Source: Actinopolyspora mortivallis DSM 44261
Lineage (GTDB): Bacteria > Actinomycetota > Actinomycetes > Mycobacteriales > Pseudonocardiaceae
Assembly (NCBI RefSeq): GCF_000384035.1
Contig: NZ_KB913024.1
Location: 3,763,021-3,827,020, forward strand
Length of the DNA stretch: 64,000 nt
Direction: 5' to 3'
This document shows, one piece after another, positions 35,561 through 44,105 of this stretch. Numbering within the stretch: position 1 is the first letter of the stretch; each line of letters begins with the position of its first letter. The notes beneath the pieces were generated by a model that was given only the letters and a program-made list of their open reading frames with translations, was not told the DNA's origin and did no database searches. A program made the position numbers and the translations under genes.

Positions 35561-37153
35561 TCAACGCGCTCGGTGGCGCAGCGCGTGGCCGGGAAGCGCG
35601 TCGGTGCGTTCCCCCTCGTCGATCACGGGAACCCCGTTGACCAGCACGTACGGGATCCCCGCCGCCTGCCGTCGCGGCTCGTCGAAGGTGGCCGTGTCCG
35701 CGACCTCCTCCGGGTCGAACAGCACCAGATCGGCCACGGCGCCCTCGCGGATCCTGCCCCGGTCCCCCAGCCCGAGCCGGTCGGCGGCGCGGGCGGTCAT
35801 GTGGTGCACGCACTCCTCCAGTCCGAGCACGCCGAGCTCCCGGACGTAGCGCGCCAGGTAACGCGGGAACGTCCCCCACGCCCGAGGATGTGGCCGGTCG
35901 CCGACCAGCAGCCCGTCGCTGCCCGCCGTGTGCGCGCGGTGGCGCATGATCGCCCGGACGTTGTCCTCGTGGCCCACGTGCATCAGGCAGGAACTGCCGA
36001 GCCGTTCGGACAGCAGCACGTCGAAGTACAGCTCGGTGGGTCGGCGCCCGGCCTGCCGGGCCGCCTCGGCCACGGTACGGCCCAGCAGGTGACCGTTGCG
36101 CTCACCGTCGCGCACCCCGTTGATCTCGATGAGGTCCCAGTCCACCGGAACCCCGTGGCACCCGTCGGACCCCTCCACCTCCATGACCCGGCGGATCCGG
36201 GCCCGCTGCTCCGGGTCGCGCAGCCGCTCCAGTGTGGCCTCCACACCGCCCTCTGCGGCCCAGCTCGGCAGCAGCGCGTGCAGCGCGGTGCAGCCGGGCA
36301 GGTAGGGGTAGGAGTCCAGGGTGAGGTCGACCCCGGTCTCCAGGGCTTCGTCCAACAGGGACAGCAGCTCGCCCGCCCGTCCCGCGTTGACCCCGAAGTT
36401 CATCGTCGCGTGCGCCAGGTGCAGCGGGCAGCCCGTCCGGCGGGAGATCTCGACCATCTCGGCGTAGGCCTCCAGCGCCCCCGCCCCGTAGCTGCGGTGG
36501 TGCGGGCTGTGGAAACCGCCGTGGGCGGCGACCACCGCGCACAGCGCGGCGAGCTCGTCCCGGTCGGCGAACATGCCGGGGGTGTAGGTCAGCCCCGAGG
36601 ACATGCCGAAGGCGCCCTGGCGCAGGCAGCGGTCCAGGATCCGACGCATCTCCTCCAGCTCGTCCCGGCTCGGCGCCCGGTTCTCGTCGCCCATGCACAA
36701 CATGCGCAGGGTGCCGTGCGGAACCAGGTAGGCCGCGTTGACCGCGACGCCCTCGTCGAGCCGGTCCAGGTAACCGGCCACGTCGCGCCAGGTCCAGTCG
36801 AAGTCGGGCGGGTCGTCGTTCCAACCCGCGATCCTGGTGCGCAGCTCGGCCAGGGTGCGCTCGTCCACCGGGGCGTAGGACAGCCCGTCCTGGCCCAGCA
36901 CCTCCAGGGTCACGCCCTGGGAGACCTTGGCCAGGTGGTCGGGTTCGGTGAGCAGCCGCAGGTCGGAGTGGGCGTGCATGTCGACGAAGCCGGGGGCCAG
37001 CACCAGGTCGGCGGCGTCGACGGTGCGGCGAGCGGACAGCGTCGCCGGATCGGTCACGGCCACGACGCGCCCCTCGGCGACACCGACGTCGGCACGGTAC
37101 TCGGCGGCTCCGGTGCCGTCCACGACCCGGGCGGCGCGCAGGGCGATGTCCAT
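35561..37153 (-). CDS. N-acyl-D-amino-acid deacylase (D-aminoacylase)
   Basis: 530-residue amidohydrolase releasing D-amino acids from their N-acyl forms. It has the small N-terminal beta domain (ALRAARVVDGTGAAEYRADVGV), the first metal motif GFVDMHAHSDL, and TYTPGMFADRDELAALC, HSPHHRSYG and LHLAHATMNFG as further active-site segments. The C-terminal MTARAADRLGLGDRGRIREGAVADLVLFD is typical. ATG 37153 has GGAGAGG upstream. Palindromic TTGC/GCAA words precede it. Confidence 0.9.
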   Translation of the reverse strand: MDIALRAARVVDGTGAAEYRADVGVAEGRVVAVTDPATLSARRTVDAADLVLAPGFVDMHAHSDLRLLTEPDHLAKVSQGVTLEVLGQDGLSYAPVDERTLAELRTRIAGWNDDPPDFDWTWRDVAGYLDRLDEGVAVNAAYLVPHGTLRMLCMGDENRAPSRDELEEMRRILDRCLRQGAFGMSSGLTYTPGMFADRDELAALCAVVAAHGGFHSPHHRSYGAGALEAYAEMVEISRRTGCPLHLAHATMNFGVNAGRAGELLSLLDEALETGVDLTLDSYPYLPGCTALHALLPSWAAEGGVEATLERLRDPEQRARIRRVMEVEGSDGCHGVPVDWDLIEINGVRDGERNGHLLGRTVAEAARQAGRRPTELYFDVLLSERLGSSCLMHVGHEDNVRAIMRHRAHTAGSDGLLVGDRPHPRAWGTFPRYLARYVRELGVLGLEECVHHMTARAADRLGLGDRGRIREGAVADLVLFDPEEVADTATFDEPRRQAAGIPYVLVNGVPVIDEGERTDALPGHALRHRAR

Positions 37154-37183
37154 TCCGGGCACCTCTCCACCTGTTCCGTGGTA

Positions 37184-37212
37184 TTGCGCATTCTGCAACG
37201 AAGATTGCGCAA
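37184..37212. promoter_or_regulatory. Repeated TTGCGCA words upstream of the D-aminoacylase gene
   Basis: TTGCGCA occurs at 37184 and 37205 with an intervening TGCAA, giving overlapping TTGC-N7-GCAA and TTGCGCAA palindromes 30-60 bases before the start. This is similar in style to IclR- or GntR-type operators. The regulator is not known. Confidence 0.4.
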
Positions 37213-37281
37213 AGCGATCACGTGGTGTCTACCACCGGCGCGGGGGAGGGTCAACGGTTCGCGGAAGCGAACCGGACGGGC

Positions 37282-37743
37282 TCAGTCCCGCGGATCCAGC
37301 CGTCGGGCGACCGTGCCGAGGGCGTCGCCGAGCGCGTCGAGCTGTTCGGGGCTGAGCAGGTCGATCAACGAGGAGCGCACGATCTCCACGTGCCCCGGCG
37401 CGGCGCCGCGCAGCTTGTCCATCCCCTCGTCGGTGAGCACGGCGAAGACTCCGCGCTCGTCGCCGGAACAGCTCCTGCGCCGCACCAGACCGGCGCTCTC
37501 CAGTTTCCCGACCTGGTAGGTGATCCCACTCTTGGAGGTCACCAACAGCTCGGCCAGCTCGGTCATCCGGATCTCACGTTCCGGCGCCTCGGCCAGCCGC
37601 ACCAGGATCTCGTACTGGGGGTGGGACAGCCCCTGTTGGTCCCGGAGCTGGCGTTCCACCCGCCGGGAAACCCGATGGCTGGCCTCCAGGAACGCGTTCC
37701 ACGCTGCCATCTCCCCGGAGTCGAGCCATCGTGGTTGTTCCAT
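37282..37743 (-). CDS. MarR-family regulator
   Basis: 153-residue winged-helix regulator (LRDQQGLSHPQYEILVRLAEAPEREIRMTELAELLVTSKSGITYQVGKLESAGLVRR; wing CSGDERGVFAVLTDEG). It is divergent from a DoxX gene with a shared operator between them. MarR proteins commonly repress their own and the divergent gene and respond to phenolics or oxidants. The inducer is unknown here. Confidence 0.92.
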   Translation of the reverse strand: MEQPRWLDSGEMAAWNAFLEASHRVSRRVERQLRDQQGLSHPQYEILVRLAEAPEREIRMTELAELLVTSKSGITYQVGKLESAGLVRRRSCSGDERGVFAVLTDEGMDKLRGAAPGHVEIVRSSLIDLLSPEQLDALGDALGTVARRLDPRD

Positions 37744-37760
37744 GCAATCATTCTAGTAAT

Positions 37761-37778
37761 TTGTTCGAATTTGAACAA
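37761..37778. promoter_or_regulatory. MarR-type palindrome between marR and doxX genes
   Basis: TTGTTC-N6-GAACAA, a perfect 6-base-arm inverted repeat 18 bases upstream of the MarR start, in the divergent intergenic region. It fits a MarR dimer site. Confidence 0.6.
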
Positions 37779-37916
37779 GTAAGGTAGCCTGGAACCCGTC
37801 AGAATTCGGACCAACCGGACTCGTCGACGCTCCCTCCCCGTCCCGGCGGGGTCGGAGCGCACAGCCAGCCACGGAGCGAGTCCCGAGCTCCCCGCACAAC
37901 CCGAAAGGAGAACACC

Positions 37917-38357
37917 GTGCCTCAACCGCCCGCACAGGTACGCGACCTGGTCCTGCTGCTGGCCAGAGTGGTCGTCGGAATCGTGTTCCTGGCCCACGGC
38001 CTACAGAAGTTCCTCCAGTGGGGTATCGGCAGTACCGTCGAGTCCTTCGACCAGATGGGTGTACCGGTTCCCGGCCTGTCGGCCTGGTTCGCCGCGCTCG
38101 TGGAAACCCTCGGCGGAGCCGCGCTGCTGCTCGGCCTCGCCCTGCCGGTGGCCGGAGTGCTGCTGACGCTGGACATGCTCGGCGCGCTGTTCATCGTCCA
38201 CCTGGAGCAGGGCTTCTTCCTCGCCGGAGAAGGCGGCTACGAGTACGTGCTGGTGCTCGCCGCGGCGGCCCTGGCCCTCGGTTTCAACGGCGGCACCTAC
38301 TCGCTCGACCGACTGCTGAGCGGCTCCCGCTCCGAGTCGACGAACGCCGATACCTGA
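37917..38357 (+). CDS. DoxX-family membrane protein
   Basis: 146-residue DoxX protein with four membrane helices (LARVVVGIVFLAHGLQKF, LVETLGGAALLLGLALPV, VLLTLDMLGALFIV, YVLVLAAAALALGF). It has the characteristic HGLQKF motif after helix 1. GTG 37917 follows GAAAGGAG. It is divergent from the MarR gene and probably its target; it is followed at a distance by an SDR gene. Confidence 0.9.
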   Translation: MPQPPAQVRDLVLLLARVVVGIVFLAHGLQKFLQWGIGSTVESFDQMGVPVPGLSAWFAALVETLGGAALLLGLALPVAGVLLTLDMLGALFIVHLEQGFFLAGEGGYEYVLVLAAAALALGFNGGTYSLDRLLSGSRSESTNADT

Positions 38358-38600
38358 CAGCCCCCGCCGCGGTCGGTTCCGGGCGGTGCCGATGAACCCG
38401 CGGCTCCGCCCCGGACGCCCCGGAGTCGAGCGGCCTCTCCCGAGCCGCGACCATCGCGGCGAGCCCCGGGGGTCCCGGCGTACTCGGTGACCACCTCGGT
38501 TGACGGCACACCGTCGGAAACGGCTGATAGCCCATCCGTCGACCGAGGAGAATCCACGGACGACGTCCACCACACGGCGGGATTTCCACGGGAGAACGCG

Positions 38601-39359
38601 ATGAGCAACGAGGACTTCGCACTGCACGGCAACACCGCCCTGGTCACCGGCGGTGGCCGGGGCATCGGGCTGAGCCTGGCACACGCCCTGGCCGAGCACG
38701 GCGCCCACGTGGTGATCGGCGAGATCGACCGGAACACCGGCGAGTCCGCCGCCGAACGGGTCGGCGGCGAGTTCGTCCCGCTCGACGTGACCGACTCCGC
38801 GCGGGTGGCCGAGGTGGTGGGCGAGATCGTCGCCGCCCACGGCTCGCTGGACGTCTCGGTGCACAACGCGGGCATGGTGCGCAACGAGAACGCCGAGGAC
38901 ACCAGCGACGAGTCCTGGCGACAGGTGCTGCGGCTCAACCTCGACGGGGTGTTCTACTGCTGCCGCGAGGTCGGGCGGGCCATGCTCGAACGGGGCAGGG
39001 GCTCGATCATCAACATCGCCTCCGTGTCCGGAATGGTCTCCAACCACCCGCAGGCCCAGGTCGCCTACAACACCTCCAAGGCCGGGGTCATCACCATGAC
39101 CAGGTCGCTGGCCGGGGAGTGGGCCGACCGGGGAGTGCGGGTCAACGCGATCTCACCCGGCTACGTCGGAACGGATCTGCTGCGGGGAGTGCGCGAGACC
39201 CGACCGGAGTGGTACTCGGCGTGGCTGGAACAGACACCCATGGGCAGGGTCGCCGATCCCTCCGAGCTGGGACCGCTGGCGGTGTATCTCGCCTCGAACG
39301 CCAGCAGCTTCATGACCGGCAGCAACGTGGTCATCGACGGGGGTTTCACCGCCTGGTGA
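38601..39359 (+). CDS. Short-chain dehydrogenase/reductase
   Basis: 252-residue classical SDR oxidoreductase. It has the cofactor motif TGGGRGIG (residues 14-21), the NAG motif (HNAGMV), catalytic Ser in ASVSG, and YNTSK (Tyr-x3-Lys). The C-terminal SSFMTGSNVVIDGG is typical. Asp or Glu after strand 2 (VVIGEIDRN) suggests NAD(H). ATG 38601 follows GGGAGAA. Substrate not predictable; it is placed in tandem after the MarR-controlled DoxX gene. Confidence 0.9.
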   Translation: MSNEDFALHGNTALVTGGGRGIGLSLAHALAEHGAHVVIGEIDRNTGESAAERVGGEFVPLDVTDSARVAEVVGEIVAAHGSLDVSVHNAGMVRNENAEDTSDESWRQVLRLNLDGVFYCCREVGRAMLERGRGSIINIASVSGMVSNHPQAQVAYNTSKAGVITMTRSLAGEWADRGVRVNAISPGYVGTDLLRGVRETRPEWYSAWLEQTPMGRVADPSELGPLAVYLASNASSFMTGSNVVIDGGFTAW

Positions 39360-39612
39360 GACACGTGTGGCGTGTCGGTCCCACCCGCGACCGGAGTGCC
39401 GTCCGCGTCGCGGGGACCTTCCGCCGTACCGCGGAAGGACTCCGGGGACAGAAGCCCGTGAACACGGCGGGCCACTCGACGGGCGACGACCGAACGTCAC
39501 CGAACAGTCCCGCGACCGGCCGAAGCGATGAGAGGCTGTCGTGCGGGAGATTCCGTCCACCACCGACGGAGGGAACCCCGGAAACCGACGTCGAGAGTTC
39601 GGGAGATGCGGA

Positions 39613-40092
39613 ATGGAAGCCTTCTTGTCCGTGGCGACCGGGATAGTGTCGCTCTGTGTGGTTCTGTGGGCGACGAGTGTGGCGAGGGAGGCGATCTCGC
39701 GTAAGCGGAACTCCACCGAGCACGAGCTGGCGATACGTCTGCTCCCCCTGGATCCCGACACCAGCCAGAGGATCACCGAACAGCTCCGCCAGGGCAAACA
39801 CGATCGGGCGTTCTCCGAGCTCAGGAGGGCCACCGCTCTCTCCCTGTCCTGGGCACGCGCCATGCTCAAGAACATGGCCAACGGTGTCGTTCCACCCGCC
39901 AACTACGCCGAGTCCTGGGGGCTGCTCCGCACCCTACGCCCGGAGCTCGTCGCCGAGACCGAGCGGATCCACAACCAGCGCGGGCACTACGCCGCCGTCC
40001 GTCACCTGCGCCGTCATCTTCCCGTGGGACTGGGAAACTGCATCCTCCTCGTCCGGGAAGGAATTTCCCCAGCGTCCGACCGAGAAAAGTAA
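39613..40092 (+). CDS. Membrane-anchored protein with two L7/L12-like repeats
   Basis: 159 residues: one N-terminal membrane helix (FLSVATGIVSLCVVLWATSVA) followed by two related helical units. They are ITEQLRQGKHDRAFSELRRATALSLSWARAMLKNM and a second around HYAAVRHLRRHLPVGLGNCILLV. Each resembles the C-terminal domain of ribosomal protein L7/L12 (G..xAxxxxRxxTGLGLxEAxxxV). ATG 39613 has GGGAG eight bases upstream. It is not a ribosomal protein; function unknown. Confidence 0.55.
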   Translation: MEAFLSVATGIVSLCVVLWATSVAREAISRKRNSTEHELAIRLLPLDPDTSQRITEQLRQGKHDRAFSELRRATALSLSWARAMLKNMANGVVPPANYAESWGLLRTLRPELVAETERIHNQRGHYAAVRHLRRHLPVGLGNCILLVREGISPASDREK

Positions 40093-40177
40093 CCCGTGTC
40101 ACAATCGTGGTCGCGGAACACAATTCCCGCTCCCGAACCGGGAAAAGTAAAGCTTACCTTCGTTAAACGAGCCTCAC

Positions 40178-40248
40178 CTTTTTGAGGTCAGCCAAAACTT
40201 TTTGAGGCGAACCTGGTTTGAAAACCCCTCCGAAAAGGAGGGTATATT
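40178..40248 (+). promoter_or_regulatory. Ferritin promoter with repeats and iron-box-like site
   Basis: Two CTTTTTGAGG direct repeats (40178, 40198) lie 20 bases apart. The stretch from 40183 matches the IdeR consensus at about 13 of 19 positions. TTGAAA (40218) and TATATT (40243) resemble -35 and -10 boxes; ATG 40255 is six bases after the latter. A CCCTCC/GGAGGG hairpin lies between them. Control by an iron regulator is inferred. Confidence 0.45.
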
Positions 40249-40254
40249 CGTGGC

Positions 40255-40803
40255 ATGACCACTACGGAGAAACAGGAATCCAAGTTCCACCTGCTGCTGC
40301 AACAGCAGGTGCGCAGCGAGTTCAACGCGTCACAGCAGTACATCGCGCTGGCCGTCTGGTTCGACAGCCACGACCTTCCCCGACTGGCCGCGCATTTCTA
40401 CCGGCAGGCGATCGAGGAACGCAACCACGGAATGATGATCGTCCAGTTCCTGATGGACAACGACATTCCCGTGAGCATTCCGTCGACCGACGAGGTGCGC
40501 AACGAGTTCGACGAGGCCCGTGAACTCGTGGCGCTGGCGTTGGCCCAGGAACGCGAGGTCACCGCCGAGATCGAGAACCTCGCCAAGACCGCCCGCGCCG
40601 AGGACGACTACATCGGCGAGCAGTTCATGCAGTGGTTCCTCAAGGAGCAGGTCGAGGAGGTCGCCCAGATGTCCACCCTGCTGAACGTGGTGGACCGCGC
40701 CGGAGGCAACCTGTTCGAGGTGGAGAACTTCCTGGCCCGCGAACAGGTCGGCGACGAGGGCAACGATCCCTCCGCTCCCCCGGCGGCCGGTGGTGCGCTC
40801 TGA
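40255..40803 (+). CDS. Ferritin
   Basis: 182-residue four-helix-bundle iron-storage protein of the non-heme ferritin (BfrB-like) type. Ferroxidase residues are visible as Glu in RSEFNASQQYIA, EERNHGMM (Glu-x2-His) and the later EREVTAEIENL and FLKEQVEEVAQM helices. The C-terminal ~20 residues are a flexible acidic/proline tail. It stores iron as ferrihydrite in the cytoplasm. The gene is monocistronic and ends before a strong hairpin. Confidence 0.95.
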   Translation: MTTTEKQESKFHLLLQQQVRSEFNASQQYIALAVWFDSHDLPRLAAHFYRQAIEERNHGMMIVQFLMDNDIPVSIPSTDEVRNEFDEARELVALALAQEREVTAEIENLAKTARAEDDYIGEQFMQWFLKEQVEEVAQMSTLLNVVDRAGGNLFEVENFLAREQVGDEGNDPSAPPAAGGAL

Positions 40804-40880
40804 CCACCCGCCGCGAACCGCGCACCGACCACCCGCCCCGGAAGGGCGGGGAGAGGCGGACCGGTTCCACCCCTCCCCGC

Positions 40881-40903
40881 GGGCTCCGGCGCGACCGGAG
40901 CCC
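40881..40903. terminator. Terminator hairpin between ferritin and GH3 genes
   Basis: GGGCTCCGG and CCGGAGCCC form a perfect 9-base stem with a 5-base loop between two convergent genes. It probably acts in both directions. Confidence 0.65.
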
Positions 40904-40914
40904 GACGGTGGTGA

Positions 40915-42771
40915 TCAGTTCCGGTAGCTCAACCCGTAACCGAACGGGTAGAGCGGATCCTTGCGGTCACCCACGTTGATCGGCTGCTGCTCGTAGGAGC
41001 GCATCCAGGTCACCGGCAGCTTGCCCGTGGGGTCGTACTCGCCGAACAGCACGTCGGCCACCCCGCCGCCCTGGGTGCCGGGCAGCCAGGAGGCCAGCAG
41101 CGCGTTCCAGTCGTCCACGTGCTCGGTGACCTCCACCGGACGTCCGGAGACCAGCACCACGGCCACCGGCACCCCGGACTCCCGCAGCTTGGCGATCGTG
41201 TCCAGGTCCCGCTGGCTCAGCCGCACCCCGTCGGGGCTGTCACCCCGGTACTCGGCGTAGGGCTTCTCCCCGACGACCGCGATCGCCGCGTCGTAGCTGC
41301 TGTCGATGCCGTCACCCTCGCGGTCGTAGGTCACCGGCCCCTCCGAGACCTGACGGATCCCTTCCAGGATCGTCGTTCCCTCGGTGATGTCGCCGCTGGA
41401 GCCCTGCCAGGAGATCGTCCAGCCGCCGCTCTGGTTCCCGATGTCGTCGGCGTTCGAGCCGGCCACGAACACCTTGTCCTCCTCCGGGGACAGCGGGAGC
41501 ACCCCGTCGTTCTCCAGCAGCGTCTGCGACTTCCGCACCGCCTGCCGCGCCAACGCGCGGTGCTCGTCACTGCCCACGGTGGACAACAGGTCGCGCTGGG
41601 CGAAGGGGCGTTCGAACAGACCCATCTCGAACTTCTTGGTCAGCACGCGACGCACGGCGTCGTCGATGCGGCTCATCGGGATGTTGCCGGCCGAGACCTC
41701 CTGACGCAGCAGGTGCAGGAACCTCTCGTGGTCGGTGGAGAGCATGATCATGTCCAGCCCCGAGTTGATCGACCTGCGCACCTCGGAGGCGGTCAGCGTC
41801 GAGTCGTCCCCGTCCAGCTGGTGGATCGCGTCGTAGTCGGACAGCACCACGCCGTCGAAGCCCAGCTCCCGCTTGAGCACGTCCCGGATCAGGTACCGGT
41901 GGGCGTGCAACGGGGTGCCGTTCCAGCTGCTGTAGGAGACCATCACCGAGGCGACGTCGCGCTCGATCGCCGCGCGGAAGGGCTGGAGGTGGATCCTGCG
42001 CAGCTCGCGCTCGCTGAGTCGCGTGTCCCCCTGGTCCACCCCGCCGGTGGTGCCGCCGTCACCGACGTAGTGCTTGGCCGTGGCCATGATCGAGGTCGGG
42101 TCGTCTCCGAGTCGCCGTCCCTGGTAGCCGGTGATCTCCTCGCTCATCGTGGAGGCCAGCCACGGGGCCTCACCGAAGGACTCGTAGGTCCGGCCCCACC
42201 GGTCGTTGCGGGCCACACACAGGCACGGGGAGAACGTCCAGTCGATGCCGGTGGCCGCCACCTCCTCGGCCGTGGCGGCACCGACGCGCCGCACCAGCCA
42301 GGGGTCGCGCGTGGCGCCGAGTCCGATGTTGTGCGGAAAGATCGTGGCCGTCCGCACGTTGTTGTGCCCGTGCACCGCGTCCACGCCGTACAGGATGGGG
42401 ATTCCCAGCGGGGTGTCCAGCGCGGCCCGCTGGTAGCGGTCGTACATGTCGGCCCACGCCTTCGGGGTGTTCGGCGTGGGTGTGGAACCGCCGCCGCTGA
42501 GCACCGAGCCGATGCGGTGCTCGGCCACCTCGACCGGCCCGGCGGCATCCCGTTCGATCTGGACCATCTGGCCGAGCTTGTCCTCCACCGACATGCGCGA
42601 CATCAGGTCGTCCACCCGCTGCGGGACGGGCACCGAGGCGTCCCGGTAGAGGGTCCGCGAGTTCTCGGCCGAGGCGGGGGTCAGCCCGCCGGCCAGCAGG
42701 GAGACCACCGCGAGTCCCACCAAGGCGGGCACGGTCCCGCGTAATCGGCGCTGTTTCGATCCAGCAGACAT
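40915..42771 (-). CDS. Secreted glycoside hydrolase family 3 beta-glucosidase/exoglucanase
   Basis: 618-residue exported enzyme. A signal peptide lies at residues ~8-36 (RGTVPALVGLAVVSLLAGGLTPASA). The GH3 TIM-barrel contains GVDAVHGHNNV, KHYVGDGGT and nucleophile Asp312 (GVVLSDYDAIHQL). The C-terminal alpha/beta sandwich starts around VRKSQTLLENDGVLPLS. It removes glucose from beta-glucans or cello-oligosaccharides outside the cell. A CebR-type operator 54 bases upstream supports induction by cello-oligosaccharides. Confidence 0.92.
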   Translation of the reverse strand: MSAGSKQRRLRGTVPALVGLAVVSLLAGGLTPASAENSRTLYRDASVPVPQRVDDLMSRMSVEDKLGQMVQIERDAAGPVEVAEHRIGSVLSGGGSTPTPNTPKAWADMYDRYQRAALDTPLGIPILYGVDAVHGHNNVRTATIFPHNIGLGATRDPWLVRRVGAATAEEVAATGIDWTFSPCLCVARNDRWGRTYESFGEAPWLASTMSEEITGYQGRRLGDDPTSIMATAKHYVGDGGTTGGVDQGDTRLSERELRRIHLQPFRAAIERDVASVMVSYSSWNGTPLHAHRYLIRDVLKRELGFDGVVLSDYDAIHQLDGDDSTLTASEVRRSINSGLDMIMLSTDHERFLHLLRQEVSAGNIPMSRIDDAVRRVLTKKFEMGLFERPFAQRDLLSTVGSDEHRALARQAVRKSQTLLENDGVLPLSPEEDKVFVAGSNADDIGNQSGGWTISWQGSSGDITEGTTILEGIRQVSEGPVTYDREGDGIDSSYDAAIAVVGEKPYAEYRGDSPDGVRLSQRDLDTIAKLRESGVPVAVVLVSGRPVEVTEHVDDWNALLASWLPGTQGGGVADVLFGEYDPTGKLPVTWMRSYEQQPINVGDRKDPLYPFGYGLSYRN

Positions 42772-42824
42772 GTGAGCTCCTCACAGCTTGCGGAGTATGA
42801 CTGACGACACGTCAGCAGCATGAC

Positions 42825-42838
42825 TGTGAGCGCTCCCA
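42825..42838. promoter_or_regulatory. CebR-type operator
   Basis: TGTGAGCGCTCCCA differs at one position from the streptomycete CebR palindrome TGGGAGCGCTCCCA. It lies 54-67 bases before the GH3 start. CebR represses cellulose/cellobiose utilisation genes until cello-oligosaccharide binds. Confidence 0.75.
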
Positions 42839-42911
42839 AACCCAAGCGTCCGAACAGTCGCTTCCCCGTTCCACCGTTCGGGTGACAACCGGGGGACCGC
42901 ATCCCGAACGA

Positions 42912-42964
42912 GCCCGGGCACCCCGAGGCGCCCGGGCGACGAACCGCTCCCGGAGCTCCGGGAG
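42912..42964. terminator. Cluster of GC-rich palindromes after the DUF5926 gene
   Basis: Two copies of GCCCGGGC (42912, 42930) and the 18-base palindrome at 42947-42964 lie just downstream of the DUF5926 stop and upstream of the GH3 promoter. They are a probable terminator for the minus strand. Confidence 0.45.
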
Positions 42965-42980
42965 ACTGCCTAGCCGGGTC

Positions 42981-43943
42981 TCACCGGACGGTGACCTGCC
43001 TGCCCCGCAGCCCGTCCCGGGCCCGACGCTCGGCGGCGTCGAGCGGCCGCTCGTCCAGCGAGGCCAACGCCTCGTCCAACCTCCGGCCCAGGGCCACGGC
43101 CGGCTCGACCCACTCGGTCGGGTGCTTCTCCCGGTCCAGGTCCCACACCGGAACCAGCAGCCCGTGCGCCCGGAAGGAACCCGCGTAGCGGCTGTCGGAG
43201 TCCAACGCCAGCTCCCCGCGCGCCGACAGCCGCGCCAGGGCGGAAACCAGCCGCTCCTCCGGCTCGGGACGCACCCACCGCAGATGCGCGCGGTCGGTGG
43301 CGTCCACCCAGTAGGCCGCGTGCAGTCCCTCGGCCTCCAACCGCTGCGTGGGCATGATCGCCGCGTTCGCCCGCTCCAGCGACATGGCCACCTCGCCGGT
43401 GGGCTCGACGCCCTCCGGCATCCACCAGGAGAAGTCCTCGTGCACCCGCACGTCCAGGGCGGCCTCCGGGTCCACCAGGTCCTGCAACCGCGTGGGAACC
43501 GTGCCCGCCGGGGCGTCCTCCGGGCCGACCACCGGCAGGGACTGCCCCGGCTCGGCCTGGCGTACCCACTCCACGGCGCGGGCCAGGTCCCGACTCACGT
43601 CCCCGGACTTGGTCTGCACCTGCAACCCCACGAAGGACGTGCCGTCGGTACGCACCAACCCGGCCGCCGCCATCGGCAGCACCGTGGCCAGTTCGATCTC
43701 CTCGTCCCCGGAGACCAACGGCAGGCGCGCCGTGGCCGAGGGGACGAACTCCCGCATGGCCACCAGCTCACACTCGGCCGCCAGCCCCTCGAACGGGCGA
43801 TTCACCCGCACCTTGGCCGCACCGCCCTCGGCCCCGTGGCAGGCCTTGTACCGCTTGCCCGAACCGCAGGGGCACGGCTGTCTACGCCCCACCACGGGGA
43901 TCTCCCCGCCGGACTGGTTCTGCTGCGCTGTTCCCTTGCTCAC
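42981..43943 (-). CDS. DUF5926 family protein with SEC-C metal-binding motif
   Basis: 320-residue protein. The N-terminus holds a SEC-C motif (RRQPCPCGSGKRYKACHG, CxC...C-H), a small zinc-binding module known from SecA. The rest matches the actinobacterial DUF5926 family (FVGLQVQTKSGDVSRDLARAVEWV). GTG 43943 has AAGGAG upstream. Role unknown; no sec genes are adjacent. Confidence 0.8.
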   Translation of the reverse strand: MSKGTAQQNQSGGEIPVVGRRQPCPCGSGKRYKACHGAEGGAAKVRVNRPFEGLAAECELVAMREFVPSATARLPLVSGDEEIELATVLPMAAAGLVRTDGTSFVGLQVQTKSGDVSRDLARAVEWVRQAEPGQSLPVVGPEDAPAGTVPTRLQDLVDPEAALDVRVHEDFSWWMPEGVEPTGEVAMSLERANAAIMPTQRLEAEGLHAAYWVDATDRAHLRWVRPEPEERLVSALARLSARGELALDSDSRYAGSFRAHGLLVPVWDLDREKHPTEWVEPAVALGRRLDEALASLDERPLDAAERRARDGLRGRQVTVR

Positions 43944-44105
43944 GTTCGTTCTCCTTGGTGTCTCTGCTGCGTCGAAAGACCTCGGCACCTCGGGGGAGCC
44001 CCGTGCCGCTCGACTCCGTCCCCCGAGAAAACCACCCGCCGAACACACGTGTGCGGGGGATCCCGATCGTGCCGGTCCCCGCCGGACCGACGCCCCACCG
44101 GGGGC

